Made by a program: the position numbers and the translations under genes. This document shows, one piece after another, positions 23,701 through 35,768 of a stretch of 64,000 nt of DNA. The notes beneath the pieces are model-generated. The model made no database searches and was not told the DNA's origin. It saw nothing but the letters and a program-made list of their open reading frames with translations. Within the stretch, counting starts at the first letter, position 1. Each line of letters starts with the position of its first letter. The DNA is from Hansfordia pulvinata (lineage: Eukaryota > Ascomycota > Sordariomycetes > Xylariales), in the NCBI GenBank assembly GCA_006538405.1, contig BJKQ01000012.1, forward strand, positions 593,001 to 657,000. Reading direction: 5' to 3'.

Positions 23701-25644
23701 TACCGGAAGTCAACACGTTCTCCCTCTCTACATACTATCGTGAACATCGAGGCCGCCAGACAGAAAAGCTGACCCGCGGGCCACAACCCGACACAGCTGG
23801 CCAAGCTGGCCGAGGCAGCCGTCGGGCTCGAGCAGATCCACGCCCGCAAGGCGGTCGACACGGAGATCAAGCACGCGGCGCGCAAGATCATGAACGACCC
23901 GCTGTTCATCGAGATCGAGAAGGGCATCAACACGGCCCTGTTCGAGATTGACAAGTTCGGGCGGGCCCTCGACAACCTCGCCAGCGGCAAGGGCATGTGG
24001 TCGTACCTCGAGACCATGTCGGAGCGGGAGCACGAGCACGAGAGGCGGGAGATTGCCATCCTCGAGGCGCTCGTCGAGAAGGGCCGGGAGTTCGAGGCCA
24101 ACATCGACGCCGCCAAGAGGGAGCTCGACGCGATGACGGACCGGGTGTCCCCGAAGCAGCGGGCGGCGTGGAAGCGGGCGGCCGAGCTGGAGGGGGAGAT
24201 CGCGGCGCTGCCGTCCAAGGCGCGGTACCTGGCCAAGAAGAGGGTGTACGAGGAGATCGAGGCCAAGATGAGGGGCCTGCAGGCCACGCTCGAGGACATC
24301 AAGAAGGGCGTCCGCCTCGTCTCGGGCAAGGCGCAGGAGATCCTCGACACGCTCAAGCAGGGCATCCCCGCCGTCAAGAGGATCCTCATCAAGGCCACCA
24401 GCGCCGGGCTGCAGGCCGACGACGCCCTCGTCGTCGAGCTGCACTCCGAGTGGCTGGGCAAGGCCTACGTCTGCCGCGTCGCGTGGTCGCCCGGCCAGGG
24501 GCTCGACGTCCTCTTCAGCAAGGCCTCGGCGATGCTGGTCACCGGGGAGGAGGACCTGACCGAGGAGCCCGGCGCCACACTGCCCGACGACGAAGCTGAC
24601 GAGGACGAGGACGACGGCGAGAACGGCGACGGCAAGCCCGCGGGGGGCTCGGAGACGTCCGTCTACCTGTTCGGGTGGGAGTACTCGGCCGCCGGGGGCA
24701 AGCGGCCGATGCCCAAGTGCTGGACGTCACCCACGGGGCGGGGCGTCTGGGGGCCCGGGGCGGGCGACCACGACTGGACCGCGTTCAAGATCCGCCACAG
24801 CCCGAAGGCGAACAACACGCCGGGCGTGGCCGCCGCCTCGATCGGGCGCCGGATGTACGCCTTCATGTGCCGGAACGACGGGTACCCCCGGCACAACCTG
24901 TACGAGGACGGCGCGGGGTGGTCGTGGGAGCGCGGCGTCGGCAACCCGGCCGGCGCGTACGCTGGCGAGCACAAGGCGGCCGTGGCCTTCCGCGGGCAGG
25001 TCCTGCTCCTCTTCCAGGGCAAAGGCGGCGCCGGCGACAGCCTGTTCTGCAAGCAGCTGGTGCGGCAGCAGTGGCGCGAGTACCCGGCGCAGTGGGCCGA
25101 CGCGGTCGTGGCGAGCAAGTGGCCGATGGACTTCGAGGGGGGCCTGTCGGCGGCCGTGCTCGGGGACCGGCTGCACATTGTCTACCGCCGCCGCTCGGGC
25201 ACGCTGGCGCACATGGTCTACTCGGGGCGCTGGGACGAGCCGCGGCCCGCGGACACCGCCGTACGGTGGCCGGTCCGGGCCGGCTCCGTGAGCGCCGTCG
25301 CCTTCCGGGGCCGGCTCTTCGTCTTCTACGTCCGCGCCGGCACCGAGCGGTACTCCTACACGTCGCTCCCCCCCGACGACGACGGCGGCACGTGGGCGGA
25401 CGTCCGGGACATGGTCGACACGGAGGGGGCCCGCGGCGGGCTGACCGCCGTGGCGCGCGGCGGCGGCGACGAGCAGCTGCTGCTGCTGTACTACCCGGAC
25501 GGCCGGGGCAACCTGGTCCAGAACGGCCGCACCCTGTGCGCCAACGGCCGCACCCTCGCCCACGCGGGCGGGCCGAAGGCGCTCCCCGGCCTGGTGGCGG
25601 GGAGCCAGCAGCTGGTCGCTGTGTCGCATCCCCCTCCGTCGTGA
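17773..25644 (+). CDS. 2388-residue beta-rich, coiled-coil, propeller-like protein
   Basis: Ten exons: 17773-18802, 18892-20156, 20215-20341, 20406-21590, 21640-21785, 21842-22014, 22103-22222, 22319-23508, 23598-23680 and 23797-25644. All nine introns are GT-AG, 49-116 bp, and every phase matches, giving 7167 coding bases. Residues 1-300 are acidic, Ser/Ala-rich and probably disordered. About 345-1570 alternate amphipathic beta-strand segments (for example FFGRLQVTGIP, LELEGEVAFNEHASADAALTF) with Lys/Glu/Asp-rich linkers. About 1573-1746 is a long coiled coil, followed by a Cys/Trp-rich patch (CDCEWYLDHCW) and a second helical region to about 2020. After an acidic linker, about 2062-2388 has repeated Trp/Tyr/Gly strands such as VAFRGQVLLLFQG and VAFRGRLFVFYV, resembling a lectin- or sialidase-like propeller. 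There is no signal peptide. I do not recognise the family and assign no function. Confidence 0.85.
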
Positions 25645-26328
25645 GCTGGATGTTCGTTTCTTGTTCGCCAGGGTCGGGCCGGGAGTTGGTGGGGGGGCCT
25701 GGGAGCCGGGACACGACGTCGGTCAGATCTTCCCACCTGCTGGTCTGTTCTTGCTTCACGGTTCGGCTGAAGCAAGGAGCTGGCTTTCCAGACTAGACGA
25801 GGTGGTGTCACGTGCCGAGCAGGTAAGCAGGTAAGTGGGCCAGTGCCCTCGACTTATATACGCTCTACGTAAGGTAGTTGAGTCATATCAAGCACTGTTC
25901 TCGTCTCTAGATCTGGTAGCTTCGGATGGTCTTGTTGGAAACCAAAAAAAAAAAAAAAAAAAACGACAATTTATGAGCCAGCGTGATGGCGGGCTCCCAC
26001 CGCAGACGTAGGTGAGAAGGAAGGCCTGGGAGCGGGTGGCAGGGCAGGGCGGGATGGTGCAACAGAAAGTATAGTCATTCGTGTAATGCAGATGCAATAC
26101 GCTGTGAGAAAGCAGATTTATGTACAAGGATGGGTACGGGGACCCATTTCATGTGACAATGTGCATGTATGTATACCGGCTCGATGAAGAGAACATGAGA
26201 GCGTGGGAGTCGGAGCCAGCCGAACACCCCCTTTCCGAGCTGTAGAGAGACTGGACTCTGGACCAGTCACGACTGGCGAGTAGATGGATGGAAATCAAAG
26301 AACAGCCCTCCCGAGCGGACTGTCAAGC
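25645..26328. other. Spacer between convergent genes
   Basis: Contains an A19 run at about 25945-25963 and no coding sequence. It holds the 3' ends of the large gene and of the secreted gene on the other strand. Confidence 0.5.
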
Positions 26329-26832
26329 TCAGCGCCTCCTCGAAGGCCCCGGGACGGCGGTGGGCTCGGCGGGGTCGACCGCCTTCCTGGAGCACTCGAG
26401 CTTGAGCGAGCCGACGGGCAGCGAGTTGCACTGGCCCGTGGACACGGTGTACCCAAAGTCCTTGGTGCAGTCCTTGCCCTCGAACAGGTGGGCGTCGCAC
26501 TCGACACTGGGATGACATGAAAAGTCAGCGTTCTGAGCACCACTCGTGATACGCAGTAGGGGAGCCTTTGGGGGATGATGACGAAGGAAGAAAAAAAGAA
26601 GAAGAAAAGAAAGAAGAAAAACTTACCCAGCACCGGCGTCGACGCCGGGAAAGTTGTACGCCTGGACGCCGTCGAGGTTGATGCAGTCCGACTCCTGGCC
26701 CTCGCCGCCGGACCACGTCTCGGGCGTGCCCGCGTCGCTGCAGTCGTAGGCCGTGTGCACCTGGATCGACACGTCGTAGGCCGCGGCCAGCGTGGCGAGC
26801 GCGGCGGACAGGAGGGCGGCGGAGAACTGCAT
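26329..26832 (-). CDS. Small cysteine-rich secreted protein, two exons
   Basis: Exon 1 (26832-26627) encodes a signal peptide (MQFSAALLSAALATLAAA) and YDVSIQVHTAYDCSDAG. A GTAAGT donor and CCCAG acceptor remove 26626-26507 (120 bp). Exon 2 (26506-26329) continues VECDAHLFEGKDC and ends in a Pro/Arg-rich tail. The joined frame is exactly 128 codons (127 residues) with six cysteines. The intron is purine-rich on the plus strand, giving a long pyrimidine run in the transcript. The fold and function are not recognised. A disulfide-bonded secreted protein is inferred. Confidence 0.75.
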
Positions 26833-27179
26833 GGTGGGTGAATGGGGGAGGGGATGGGGGGAGGCTCTTCTGCTCTGTTGCTGTGACGGTTGCTGTTGCT
26901 GTGGATGGCTTGACTTGGATCGTGAGGCCTGTCGGTGTCGTCTGCGAATGGTGGCAACAATCCGGGGGGAGGGCTGAGTGCCGTCTGTGGCCGGTCCCCG
27001 TCTTATGTATGCAACATTGTCAGTGCGGTCGCCGTTGCGGCTGAGAGTGGCCCGGGCCCGGGGGCAGGGGTTTACCTTCTCGGCGGAATCCTACGCGGAC
27101 CTTCAGCTGTGACCGGGGTCTGGAGCCTACGAGTACGCGTCTATTACTCGTAACTGGTCGTGGTGGGATCGGCTCGGCT

Positions 27180-27207
27180 TGAGTCGAGTCGAGTCGAGTC
27201 GAGTCGG
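27180..27207 (+). repeat. (GAGTC)n pentanucleotide repeat
   Basis: About five to six copies of GAGTC in the spacer upstream of the divergent secreted gene. Confidence 0.85.
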
Positions 27208-27572
27208 TCATCGGGTTGCAGGCTGTTGGACGAGTGAGGTCGAGACGGCTTAAGTGTGCGCCAGATCATAGCCGCCAGATAAGCAGAAATAGGACAGGTT
27301 CAGACGTCTTCTCGAACCCGGCCGCGTGGACTCGCAACCCGCAGAGCCGGGCGCCCAGCATTGCGTTGCGTCCTCCGGCAGAGGAGCCGAGGCTGCACCT
27401 ACGCACGGACTGGGCTTGCCTATAGATAGTAACCATCTTATTTCCCAGCTACTATTCCCGCTTGCCATAGGGCCTTGCATGCACTGATCCCTGCTGGGCT
27501 CCACGGCTCCAACACAGCTCGATCCCACCGTCTCACCGTCCGGGCCCACATCCAACGTGCTTCTTGACTCGT

Positions 27573-27606
<34 letters not shown>
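27573..27606 (+). repeat. (TCTGCG)n hexanucleotide repeat
   Basis: Five to six tandem copies of TCTGCG. Confidence 0.85.
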
Positions 27607-28077
27607 CTCTCTGCCTTGGTCGGCCGTCCTCCGCCTTTGATCACTCGCGAAGAAGAGAGAACTCCGGAGTCTCGATCCAAGCCCTCGCTCGAGCTGCGGC
27701 CTATGCGGCAGATGTATGTGTCTTTGCAATGGCCAGCCTTGTCACCCTCCCCTCCCCAGCGGCAGTGGCAACTCCATCAAGTAAGCAGGCGCCCCCGCGG
27801 CGGCGACTCCATCCACTTTCGATCTCAGCCCTGAGACCCAGCCGCGAAAGCTTCCGCCCCCGACCCGGCAGCGCGGCAGCGAGTTGGAGCTTCGAGCTTG
27901 CCAGTATCCGAAGGGTAGGACCCCCCCTATCCTGCCGCCCGCACGCGGCCAAAGCGGCGTCCGCGACGGTCCCAGATGGGAATCGCTCGTGAGCATCTCT
28001 CCGTGGGGCCGTCATGGTCTGTTCCCGCTTCAGGACCAAGAAGAAAGGGAGAGGCGGCGGCGGTGGCGGCGGCCGTG

Positions 28078-28125
28078 ATGGCGGCGGCACCGGCACCGGC
28101 ACCGGCACCGGCACTGGCACTGGCA
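28078..28125 (+). repeat. (GGCACC)n hexanucleotide repeat
   Basis: About seven copies of GGCACC/GGCACT in tandem, not in a supported gene. Confidence 0.8.
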
Positions 28126-29784
28126 AGGGGCTTGGAACGAGGGGGGGCTCTATCTCGATTTCATTTGCGACCTCGACAACGATGAGAGCCCTTCCACAGC
28201 ACCTGGCCGAACTGAACAAATGATCGAGACGGTCGACTGGAGCGACCGGGGAGCTTGTCGGTCGCTTACTCAAACCAGGCGATAATGATGGTTTACTTGC
28301 TTGGTCTTGATGCTAGTCGAGAGCCGAAAACCTAGTGATTAACCATCCGAGGAATCAAACACTGGCTACACTCTCGATCCAGATCGCTCGAGGTGGGCAG
28401 ACCCCAGTGTCCCGGGCAAGCCGCAAAGGGGGCCGGGGCTCCTGTATCCAGGTGACAGGCCGAAAGAGTTGTCGAGACCATGCGATGTCCCAGTCCAGAT
28501 CCACACGTGCCTTACCTAAGAGATGATTAAGCCATACCGTCGATCGCCATCTGCGCAGTATTCACAAGCGAATCAAACCCGTCCAGGTGCTCGTGGACAG
28601 CCGTCAAGCTGTAGGAAGCACCCAAACCCCCACTGGACTTGATCGACGTAAGTTTGGACCAGGAGCTCAACGTAAGAAACGCCCATGTCCCGTAAAGCAT
28701 GGATCTTGTGAAAACACCATTCACCGCAAGGCCATGTGCGACTGAGCACCATGAGCCGCGGACGGACCGCGGCCAAGGCATCGTCGATCCCGCATCTGCC
28801 AGCTCGGGTCGAGGGGCGAACGTAGAGGTCTCACAGGAGAAACAAGCAGGTTCCTGCGAGCTCGCGGGCACAGACACTTTCAGCCGAAAGGGCCCGTGTG
28901 CGTTCAGGAGGGGGGATATAACCGGGTCAGGTGGCCACACGTCACGGCTTCGAGCTGCCACGCGGAGATTCGCCGGCAAGCTGAGTCTTGGGATGGATGG
29001 ATACTTAGGTGAAGCAGGTAGGCCAAGACCAGCCCACACACGATGTAGCAAAGCGTGGCAAAAGCCATCATGACCTGCCGGCTCAACTCGCAATGTTCAT
29101 CCGGTTTGACAGCGCTGTAGGCATTCCACCCCCTGCAACCCCCATCGCCTGTTCCTGTCAGCGCCCGCTGGGCTATCAGCCCCGAGTCGGGGGCGGCAAG
29201 GCGTCGCCCCCCACCTATGGAGCCACGTCAAGAACGAACGCCGTCTGTTGAGTCTGAGGGCACGTCATTGTGCGGGATCCAACGCTCGAACGATGCGCAA
29301 CTGCCCTGTTGACCGCCATACCCGAGACAGAGTCGCGCCCCTTCGACGCAGGGCCGACTCAAAGTGCCCTAGATGAAATGCTTGAAGGCCTCGAGCTGAA
29401 TGTGCCGTGTTTATCGTGGACAAGACCGCCGCACCCATCAAGAGGCGGGTTCAGCGCCGGGGCTGTCCGTATAGAGCAGGATCCCCGCGGGAGCGGCTGC
29501 TACGGGGGACTCGCAATCAGCCGTTCGAGCCGTCCAAGACGAGATGGCGAGCGCCACTCCAGAAGACGGGCCACTCGACAGGGGGTCCTTTGTGACAAAG
29601 GCCTTCACTGTCCCTCGGAAGACCCGTCGAAACTCGAAATAGACTCGACGTTGATAGTTGCGACGTGGTCCGTGGAGGGTTTGACACATCTGATTCGAGG
29701 TACACGCACATACATCCATGGATGCACTTACATATATATCAGGACCATGGAAGACAGCAATGAGAAACACAATTCAACATCACC

Positions 29785-29819
<35 letters not shown>

Positions 29820-29820
29820 C
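29785..29820 (+). repeat. (ATC)n trinucleotide repeat
   Basis: About eleven ATC units roughly 100 bp upstream of the small secreted gene at 29919, in its promoter region. Confidence 0.9.
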
Positions 29821-29918
29821 TCACCTTTGCACACTCCACAGTATCGAGACCGCCTTCCTTCTCACTCTTCCCCTCTGAAAGATCAAAGGCCGCCCGGTAG
29901 AACCCCGCCACCACTACC

Positions 29919-30381
29919 ATGCAGTACCGCACCATATTCTACGTCTTCGCCGCCATGCTGGCTGGCACCGCCACTGCCGCGTCTGTCAACGCGGAGGCTC
30001 CAAACGTAGGTCTTCCCATAGCAGCCTCCCCCCCTCCTCCCCCGCCTCTCCCCCGAGGGGCCCTCAGAGTATTGGTGCCGAAAAGCTGACACGGAGGGAA
30101 AACAGGCCGCCGCAGCCGTGGAGGCCAGACAGCCGGAGCCGGCCATGGACGCGGGCCGGGCCGACGGCATCGCCCGGCTCCGGGCCCGCGCGCTGCTGGA
30201 GGCGCGCAGAGCGGGTTGCGGCGACTCGTGCGACACGGACGCCGACTGCCAGGAGGCGGGGTTGTTCGAAGAGACCTGCAGCGCGTGCAAGGATGCTAGC
30301 TTGATTAAGGGAGGCGATGGCTCGAGAACTGGCAACGTTTGCATGACGCCGAGTGGAAATCTCTACAGGTTCCATTTTTGA
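29919..30381 (+). CDS. Small cysteine-rich secreted protein, two exons
   Basis: Exon 1 (29919-30005) encodes a signal peptide starting MQYRTIFYVFAAMLAG. A GTAGGT...ACAG intron (30006-30105, 100 bp, phase 0) follows. Exon 2 (30106-30381) encodes an Arg/Ala-rich segment and then a compact six-cysteine region: CGDSCDTDADC, ETCSAC and a last cysteine in GNVCM. The total is 120 residues. The basic stretch before the cysteines (RALLEARRAGC) could be a propeptide with a dibasic cleavage site, but this is inference. The spacing resembles many short fungal secreted proteins without a known fold. Confidence 0.75.
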
Positions 30382-33300
30382 AGATAAGGTAGAGAAAAGG
30401 GGGCAAAGGGGGGTTAGCAAAGTGAGAGACTAAAGAAGTGATTCCCGAACGATACAGCAGGTGCATGTGACATGGATTTGCTAGATAGATAATGGGTTCA
30501 AGTCGTAAGTACGGTTTATTCCGGAATCTCCTTATCATCGCCACCTTCTTTGGCGTGATGTACGTGAGGAGTGTAAGGAGACAGAAACACGCCACGGAAC
30601 CGGCACTAGTCGACGATATCATATCGCGGGACAGGCCCACCAGGAGCGGGCGTCCATACTTACACACATACGTCGGGCGACTACCGCGAGCTCCAAGTTT
30701 ACCAACGGCCGTATCTCAGCTTCGCCCGACTCGAGGACCGTCTCGACGAAGCCGCGATTCGGACGGCTGGCCGGGCGATTCGGCAAGCCCTGCGCGGTGG
30801 TCAGGAGCTGCCCGCGTCGGCAATCTCACAGGACCCTGCATTTCGGACAAGCACGGCTTGCCTTGAGACGGCCACCGCAAGCAGAGGGCGGCATTCCATG
30901 CGCAGCGCGGTTAGCATAGAGCAGCCTGATCAACAAAAGCTAACAGTCGCACTCCATGATTTGGCCCTGGATAAGCCTGGCTTGCCCCTGCCTTTCCCGC
31001 GTGCGTCGATGCACCGTTGATCGGGCAGCTAGGGCACAGATGGTAATCACGGGGAACCTTGAATGGGTTGCTGAAGAGGATTATATCCGAACGTGACGAT
31101 AACGATAACAAGAGGTTGAAAATAAATGAATAATGAGTCAAGTGAGCTTCAAGGTGGAAATAATCAATTGATTTCGGACGAGACGCCTTCCCCACTTACA
31201 TGTACGAGTAACGGGTGGCAGCCTCACATCATCAATGTTGCCTCTAAGTCAGGTACATACAAGGTACAGTGAGCAATTGATCACTCGTACGGATGGGCCG
31301 ACCGGATAGGTGCATGTACAGGTGCGGACAGCCTGCACCGCGATTCCTGGCCAGCCCTGGAGCTTTGCAGGCATGCATGTCCCTCACGTCCCTCACACAT
31401 ATGATATCCAGCCGAGAGGCTGCAACACGCTATATCCCCCTCTATCTGTTCCGCTCTCGTCACCTCCACTGCCGAGTTTGGGAGCAGCAAGTCACACCTC
31501 GATTCGAGGTCGAGTTCGAGATCGAGAGGGGTGGGGGAAGAGACGGAGCGGATTCTCCGGCCACCCATGCTCACACTGATTGCTGCTTTCTTATCGTCAG
31601 ATGTTTGTTTGTCTATACGATCTCGTCTCGATTCGATCGTAGATGGGCCTGGCTTGGATTGCGCACATGCACACACCCTGAATTCCGTTACTTTTTTTTA
31701 ATTGCTCCCTCTCCTTCTCGCCCTTTTCTAATACGCTCCCAGGTCATTGGAAGCTACGAGGGCAAGGCCGCCGTGCTAGAGGTCCGGTCCGCAACCGGCG
31801 CAGCAAGACGGGTCGCGTTTTTTTGGTTGTTGTAATGCCTGCGGACTGCGTCGAAAATCGTTGCATCTCAATTTGCGGGCGGCCTTTCAAACAAGCCAGG
31901 GCGACTTGACCGTGTTGGTCGTCTCGCTTGGGCACAATCACAGTGGACGAGACGCCACGGGCTCGGGCGCGGTGTCCGAGGCCGTTGTCCGTGCGCAATG
32001 ACAGGATGGGGGACAGAAGCCACACTGCTTGGTCTATGAACCTCGCCATGCGGGCGAGCAGCAGAGCAATCTCTATGCAGACCGACTGATCTTGAGCAAG
32101 GCGTTCCCAGGGCAATCAAACCAGCCGTACAGCCATACATCCATCGTAGTACGAGTACTCGTAGGCTTTGGAGTCTCGACAGCAATCAGCCCTGTGGAAT
32201 TGTCCAGAAAAGATCACGGATTGAAATTTCATTTCTCAGGAGTGGATTCCAATGACAGCCCAGACACGGCCGGCACTCGGGCTGCGGACCGCGCCAAGTT
32301 TTTGCACGCCGGTCACGTCACCAGCATCGGCCTTCGCGACCCATATTCAAACAGAAATAGAAAAAAAAAATGTAACAGGCGGAAAGAAATGTCGGGCAGG
32401 GCAGCGTGGGCAGTACGCTCTGTCAGTAATAAACGGTAATTCACCGTTCAAAACCAGCCGTGCAAGACCTCAGGTTAGACGTGCGCTGGAGCAGGTCTGA
32501 CTCGCCGTGCTCGCCCAAAACGCCAGAAACATCCGGTTGGGCTGGCTCGAAACGGCCGGCACCCGTACGGTTAGCTGCCGACCGTCAGGCCGCATTCCAC
32601 GGAGTAAATAAAACAGGTGAATCCATTTGATTTCTATTCATAAGGTAAGAGACTGGATCCATGCAGCTGATCCACGCGAAGCAGGTAGATCGTAGGTACC
32701 TCCGCACCTTAATCCGTACATGTAGGCCCCCAATGCACGGACAGGTACTTGGCCGCCACAAGCGTCCACCCTGACGCACTTTATCCTCAAGCCCTGCTCC
32801 GCTGCATCGCACGACCGCGCAGAACCTCAGCATTGCCGGCGCTGGCCTCCTAAACCCTTCTCAGCACCATCGCCGGCACGCTCCGCCCTCGTCTTCGCCC
32901 TGGTCCTCGCCCTCTTCTCGCACCCCATCGCCACTGTCTGCGCCACCACCATTGTCCCTGTGCGACGTCTGCCCGCACACCTGCGGCCTACCCCCAAGGG
33001 CCCCAGTCAGTCGGTCGGGAACCGAGACTGCTGGTAGCCGCTCTTGGCCCGACTCTGCTCTTCCTCACCGCACCCGACCCGGGTCCCGCCTGCCAACGTC
33101 CTGTCCTGCTCTGCCCTCCTCTGCACCAGCTGCCTGCCCGTGTCCCCGCGCGCGGTTGTGCCTGGGGCCGACTCGACGAATAGCACAGGGCCGGGCTTGG
33201 CCAGCCTGTCAGACTTGGCTGTTGCTCGTCCCGCGGCAGCCCGCGCAGAGCCTCACGCGTCCGCCCTGCCGACCTGCTGCCAGCCTTCCCCGTTCAGTCG

Positions 33301-33403
33301 CCAGCCTGCACCTCGGCCCCGCGTCCACGAGAGCCTCTAACCCACTGCGCCCTGGCCCTCGCCCGTCGCGCAAACGTCGCGTCCCTCCACCTCCGGCCCT
33401 TCA
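30382..33403. other. Intergenic spacer, 3.0 kb
   Basis: No gene supported. It carries copies of the palindromic motifs TACATGTA (31198, 32715) and TACGAGTAC (32150). The last 500 bp are C-rich and form the probable HSF1 promoter and leader. Confidence 0.5.
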
Positions 33404-35768
33404 ATGTCCGCGCCAAACCCCAGAAAACGCCCAGCTCCAGGTTCCCTGCCCATGCCCCAGCAGCAGTCTTCTTCCTCCGTCAACAACGCCGACCAGCTGA
33501 TGCGCTGGACCGGCAACGCCGCCACCGCTTTTCCCAACAACGCCAGCGTCGCCAACCAGTTCGCCGTGATGCCGTCCCATCCGCAGGGCCAGCCCCAATA
33601 CCCCACAGGTCCCCAAGCCTCTGGCGCTCTTGCGCGTCGGGGTGCCAATAATGCCCTCGTGCCCGCCGCTCACACTTTTGACCAGCCCGCCGACTCGTGG
33701 TCTTCCTTCGCCGACGACGCCCTGGTCGCCAACCCCGCCGGCGCCCCTGCAGACGAAACCGACAATGTCGAGGTGTTGGAGGAGAGAGCGCAGCGGGCAA
33801 AGCGCGAAGCCCAGGCCAAGCGAAAGCAGATCCCCCCCTTTGTCCAGAAACTGAACAGGTGGGTTTCCCCATTGTCGCCCGTTCATCTTATCACCACCGT
33901 GCTGACAGTACTAGCTTTCTGGAGGAGTCCAAGAACACGGAGCTCATCCGCTGGTCTCAGGATGGCAAGTCGTTCATCGTCCTCGACGAGGACGAGTTCG
34001 CAAAGACGCTGATTCCCGAGCTCTTCAAACACAACAACTACGCCTCGTTCGTTCGCCAGCTCAACATGTACGGATTCCACAAGAAGGTTGGCCTCTCAGA
34101 CAACTCGATGAAGGCCAGCGAACGGAAGAATAAGAGTCCTAGTGAATACTATAATCCGTACTTCCGCCGCGGACACCCCAACCTGCTGTGGCTTATTAAC
34201 AAGCCCAAGAGCAACAGCACGAAGAAGGGTGGCTCTAAGAGGCAGCCGAGCGACGCCAATGCCGAAGCTGACAGCGACGACGATGCCATGATGGAAGATG
34301 CAGCCGCCCAGAACACTCAGCCCCCCGCCGCGCCTCGCGCCCTCCCTGCGCCGCCGGAGGCGTCCCCGGCACCGTTGCAGAAGAAGGAGCTGGCCGTGGT
34401 ACGCGACCAAGTGGCAGCCCTCCAGCACCAGCAGAAGACTATCAGCGCTGCTATCTCGAAGCTGAAGATCGAGCACGATGAGTTGTACCGCCAGGCGCAC
34501 CTGTTCCAGAACCAGCATGACCGCCACGAGAACTCGATCAACGCCATCCTGAACTTCCTCGCCAATGTGTTCAGAAAGTCTCTGGAAGAGCAAGGGGGTG
34601 CTAACAACATCAACGACCTGATGGCGAATATCATTCCCAATGTCCAGAGAGCACAAGCCCAGGCCGGTAGTGTCGTTGACCTGGGGGACTGGATGCAACA
34701 AGTCCCTGGGAGTTCCAGCGCGATGGCGACCCCTAAGAGGCCGCAGCGGTTGCTACCTCCCATACCAAACGACCAGGCGGGCCGCGCGCCCTCGGCCGAG
34801 TCGATCTCCCCACAGCCCCAAGACCGGCCCCGGATGGGTTCTGTCACCGAGGTGTTCGATCCTCCGGAAGCGCGGGGCACACCGCGGTACCTCAAGCACG
34901 AGCTGGAGTCCAACCCGCAGGAGGGCATGATGCGCCTGATCCAGAACGCAAACACAAACTCCGGGAACTCCCCATAGACCTCCCCGATATCGCAAATAAC
35001 ACTTCAGCCACCATGTCCAACGACCAGCGAGATCGCATGCTCAACATCATGTCGGGCGGCAAGAACAGCACCTCCCCCACCCCGGGCCCGTCTTCCGCAT
35101 CGCCCACTCCGACCCCACAGCCCAACCCAGCCAATCTCCCCGGCCCGACAGGCGCGCAAGCCGGGCCATCGTCCAGCGCGGCCGCGCCGGCAGCTCCGTC
35201 GCTCTCGCCCCTCCTGCAGTCCATGCCCCCCAACCTGCAGCGCATCAACCAGACCCAGGAGGAGATCGACCAGCTGCAGCGCCTGCAGCTGCAGCAGAGC
35301 CAGAAGCTCGAGAACCTCAACAGTCTGCTCGGCCCCCTTAGCCCGTCCGGCCGCATCCCGGGCCTTGACGAGTCCTCGAGCAACTACTTTAGCAACGACG
35401 ACATCGACTTGAACCAATACCTCGACTCGTCTGCCTTCACGGCAGATGGCGTCGTCGGCGGCGACTTCAACTTCGACACGCCCTCGGGCTTCGACGCCGC
35501 CAATTACGACTGGGGCGCCGGCAACAACAACAACGCCCCCGACCTATCCACCCCGAACCTGGGCGGCGGCGACGGCGGCGGCGGTGGTGGTGGTGGTGGT
35601 GGGCTTGGCCTCGCGGGGGGCGTCTTCGACGACCACCTTGCGCCCCGCGTCGTGGAGACCACCACGCCCAGCCACAACACCGCCAGCCCCAGCAGCACCG
35701 AGGAGGTGCCCCGCGACGACCTCGAGCGCACCCCGGAGCGCGTGGCCAAGCGGCAGCGCCAGACCTAG
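33404..35768 (+). CDS. HSF1: Heat-shock transcription factor HSF1 (one frame break)
   Basis: Exon 1 (33404-33858) and a 56-bp phase-2 intron (33859-33914) join to give FVQKLNSFLEESKNTELIRW, followed by SFVRQLNMYGFHKKV: an intact HSF DNA-binding domain starting at about residue 147. A heptad coiled coil for trimerisation (ELAVVRDQVAALQHQ onward) follows. The frame then hits TAG at 34975, right after C4 (34970-34973). One base further back, the other frame continues IDLPDIANNTSATMSNDQRDR and a second leucine/glutamine heptad segment to the stop at 35768. This region belongs to the same protein in related fungi, so a single missing C is the likely cause; about 769 residues are then expected. It drives stress-induced transcription through heat-shock elements. 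A truncation after the break would lose the C-terminal regulatory region. Confidence 0.9.

Larger units (their letters stand above)
26833..29918. other. Intergenic spacer, 3.1 kb, microsatellite-rich
   Basis: No gene supported. It contains GAGTC repeats (about 27180-27207), TCTGCG repeats (about 27573-27606), a degenerate GGCACC repeat (about 28078-28125) and an ATC repeat (about 29785-29820). Open frames here are short or made of repeats. Confidence 0.5.

Noticed and set aside
28527..33400. Possible transposon remnants in the longer spacers
   Set aside because: No terminal repeats, transposase or reverse-transcriptase motifs, or AT-rich mutated blocks were visible.
35013..35768. Separate gene downstream of HSF1
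   Set aside because: Its sequence continues the conserved HSF1 C-terminal region, including codons upstream of its ATG, so it is the second part of one gene.
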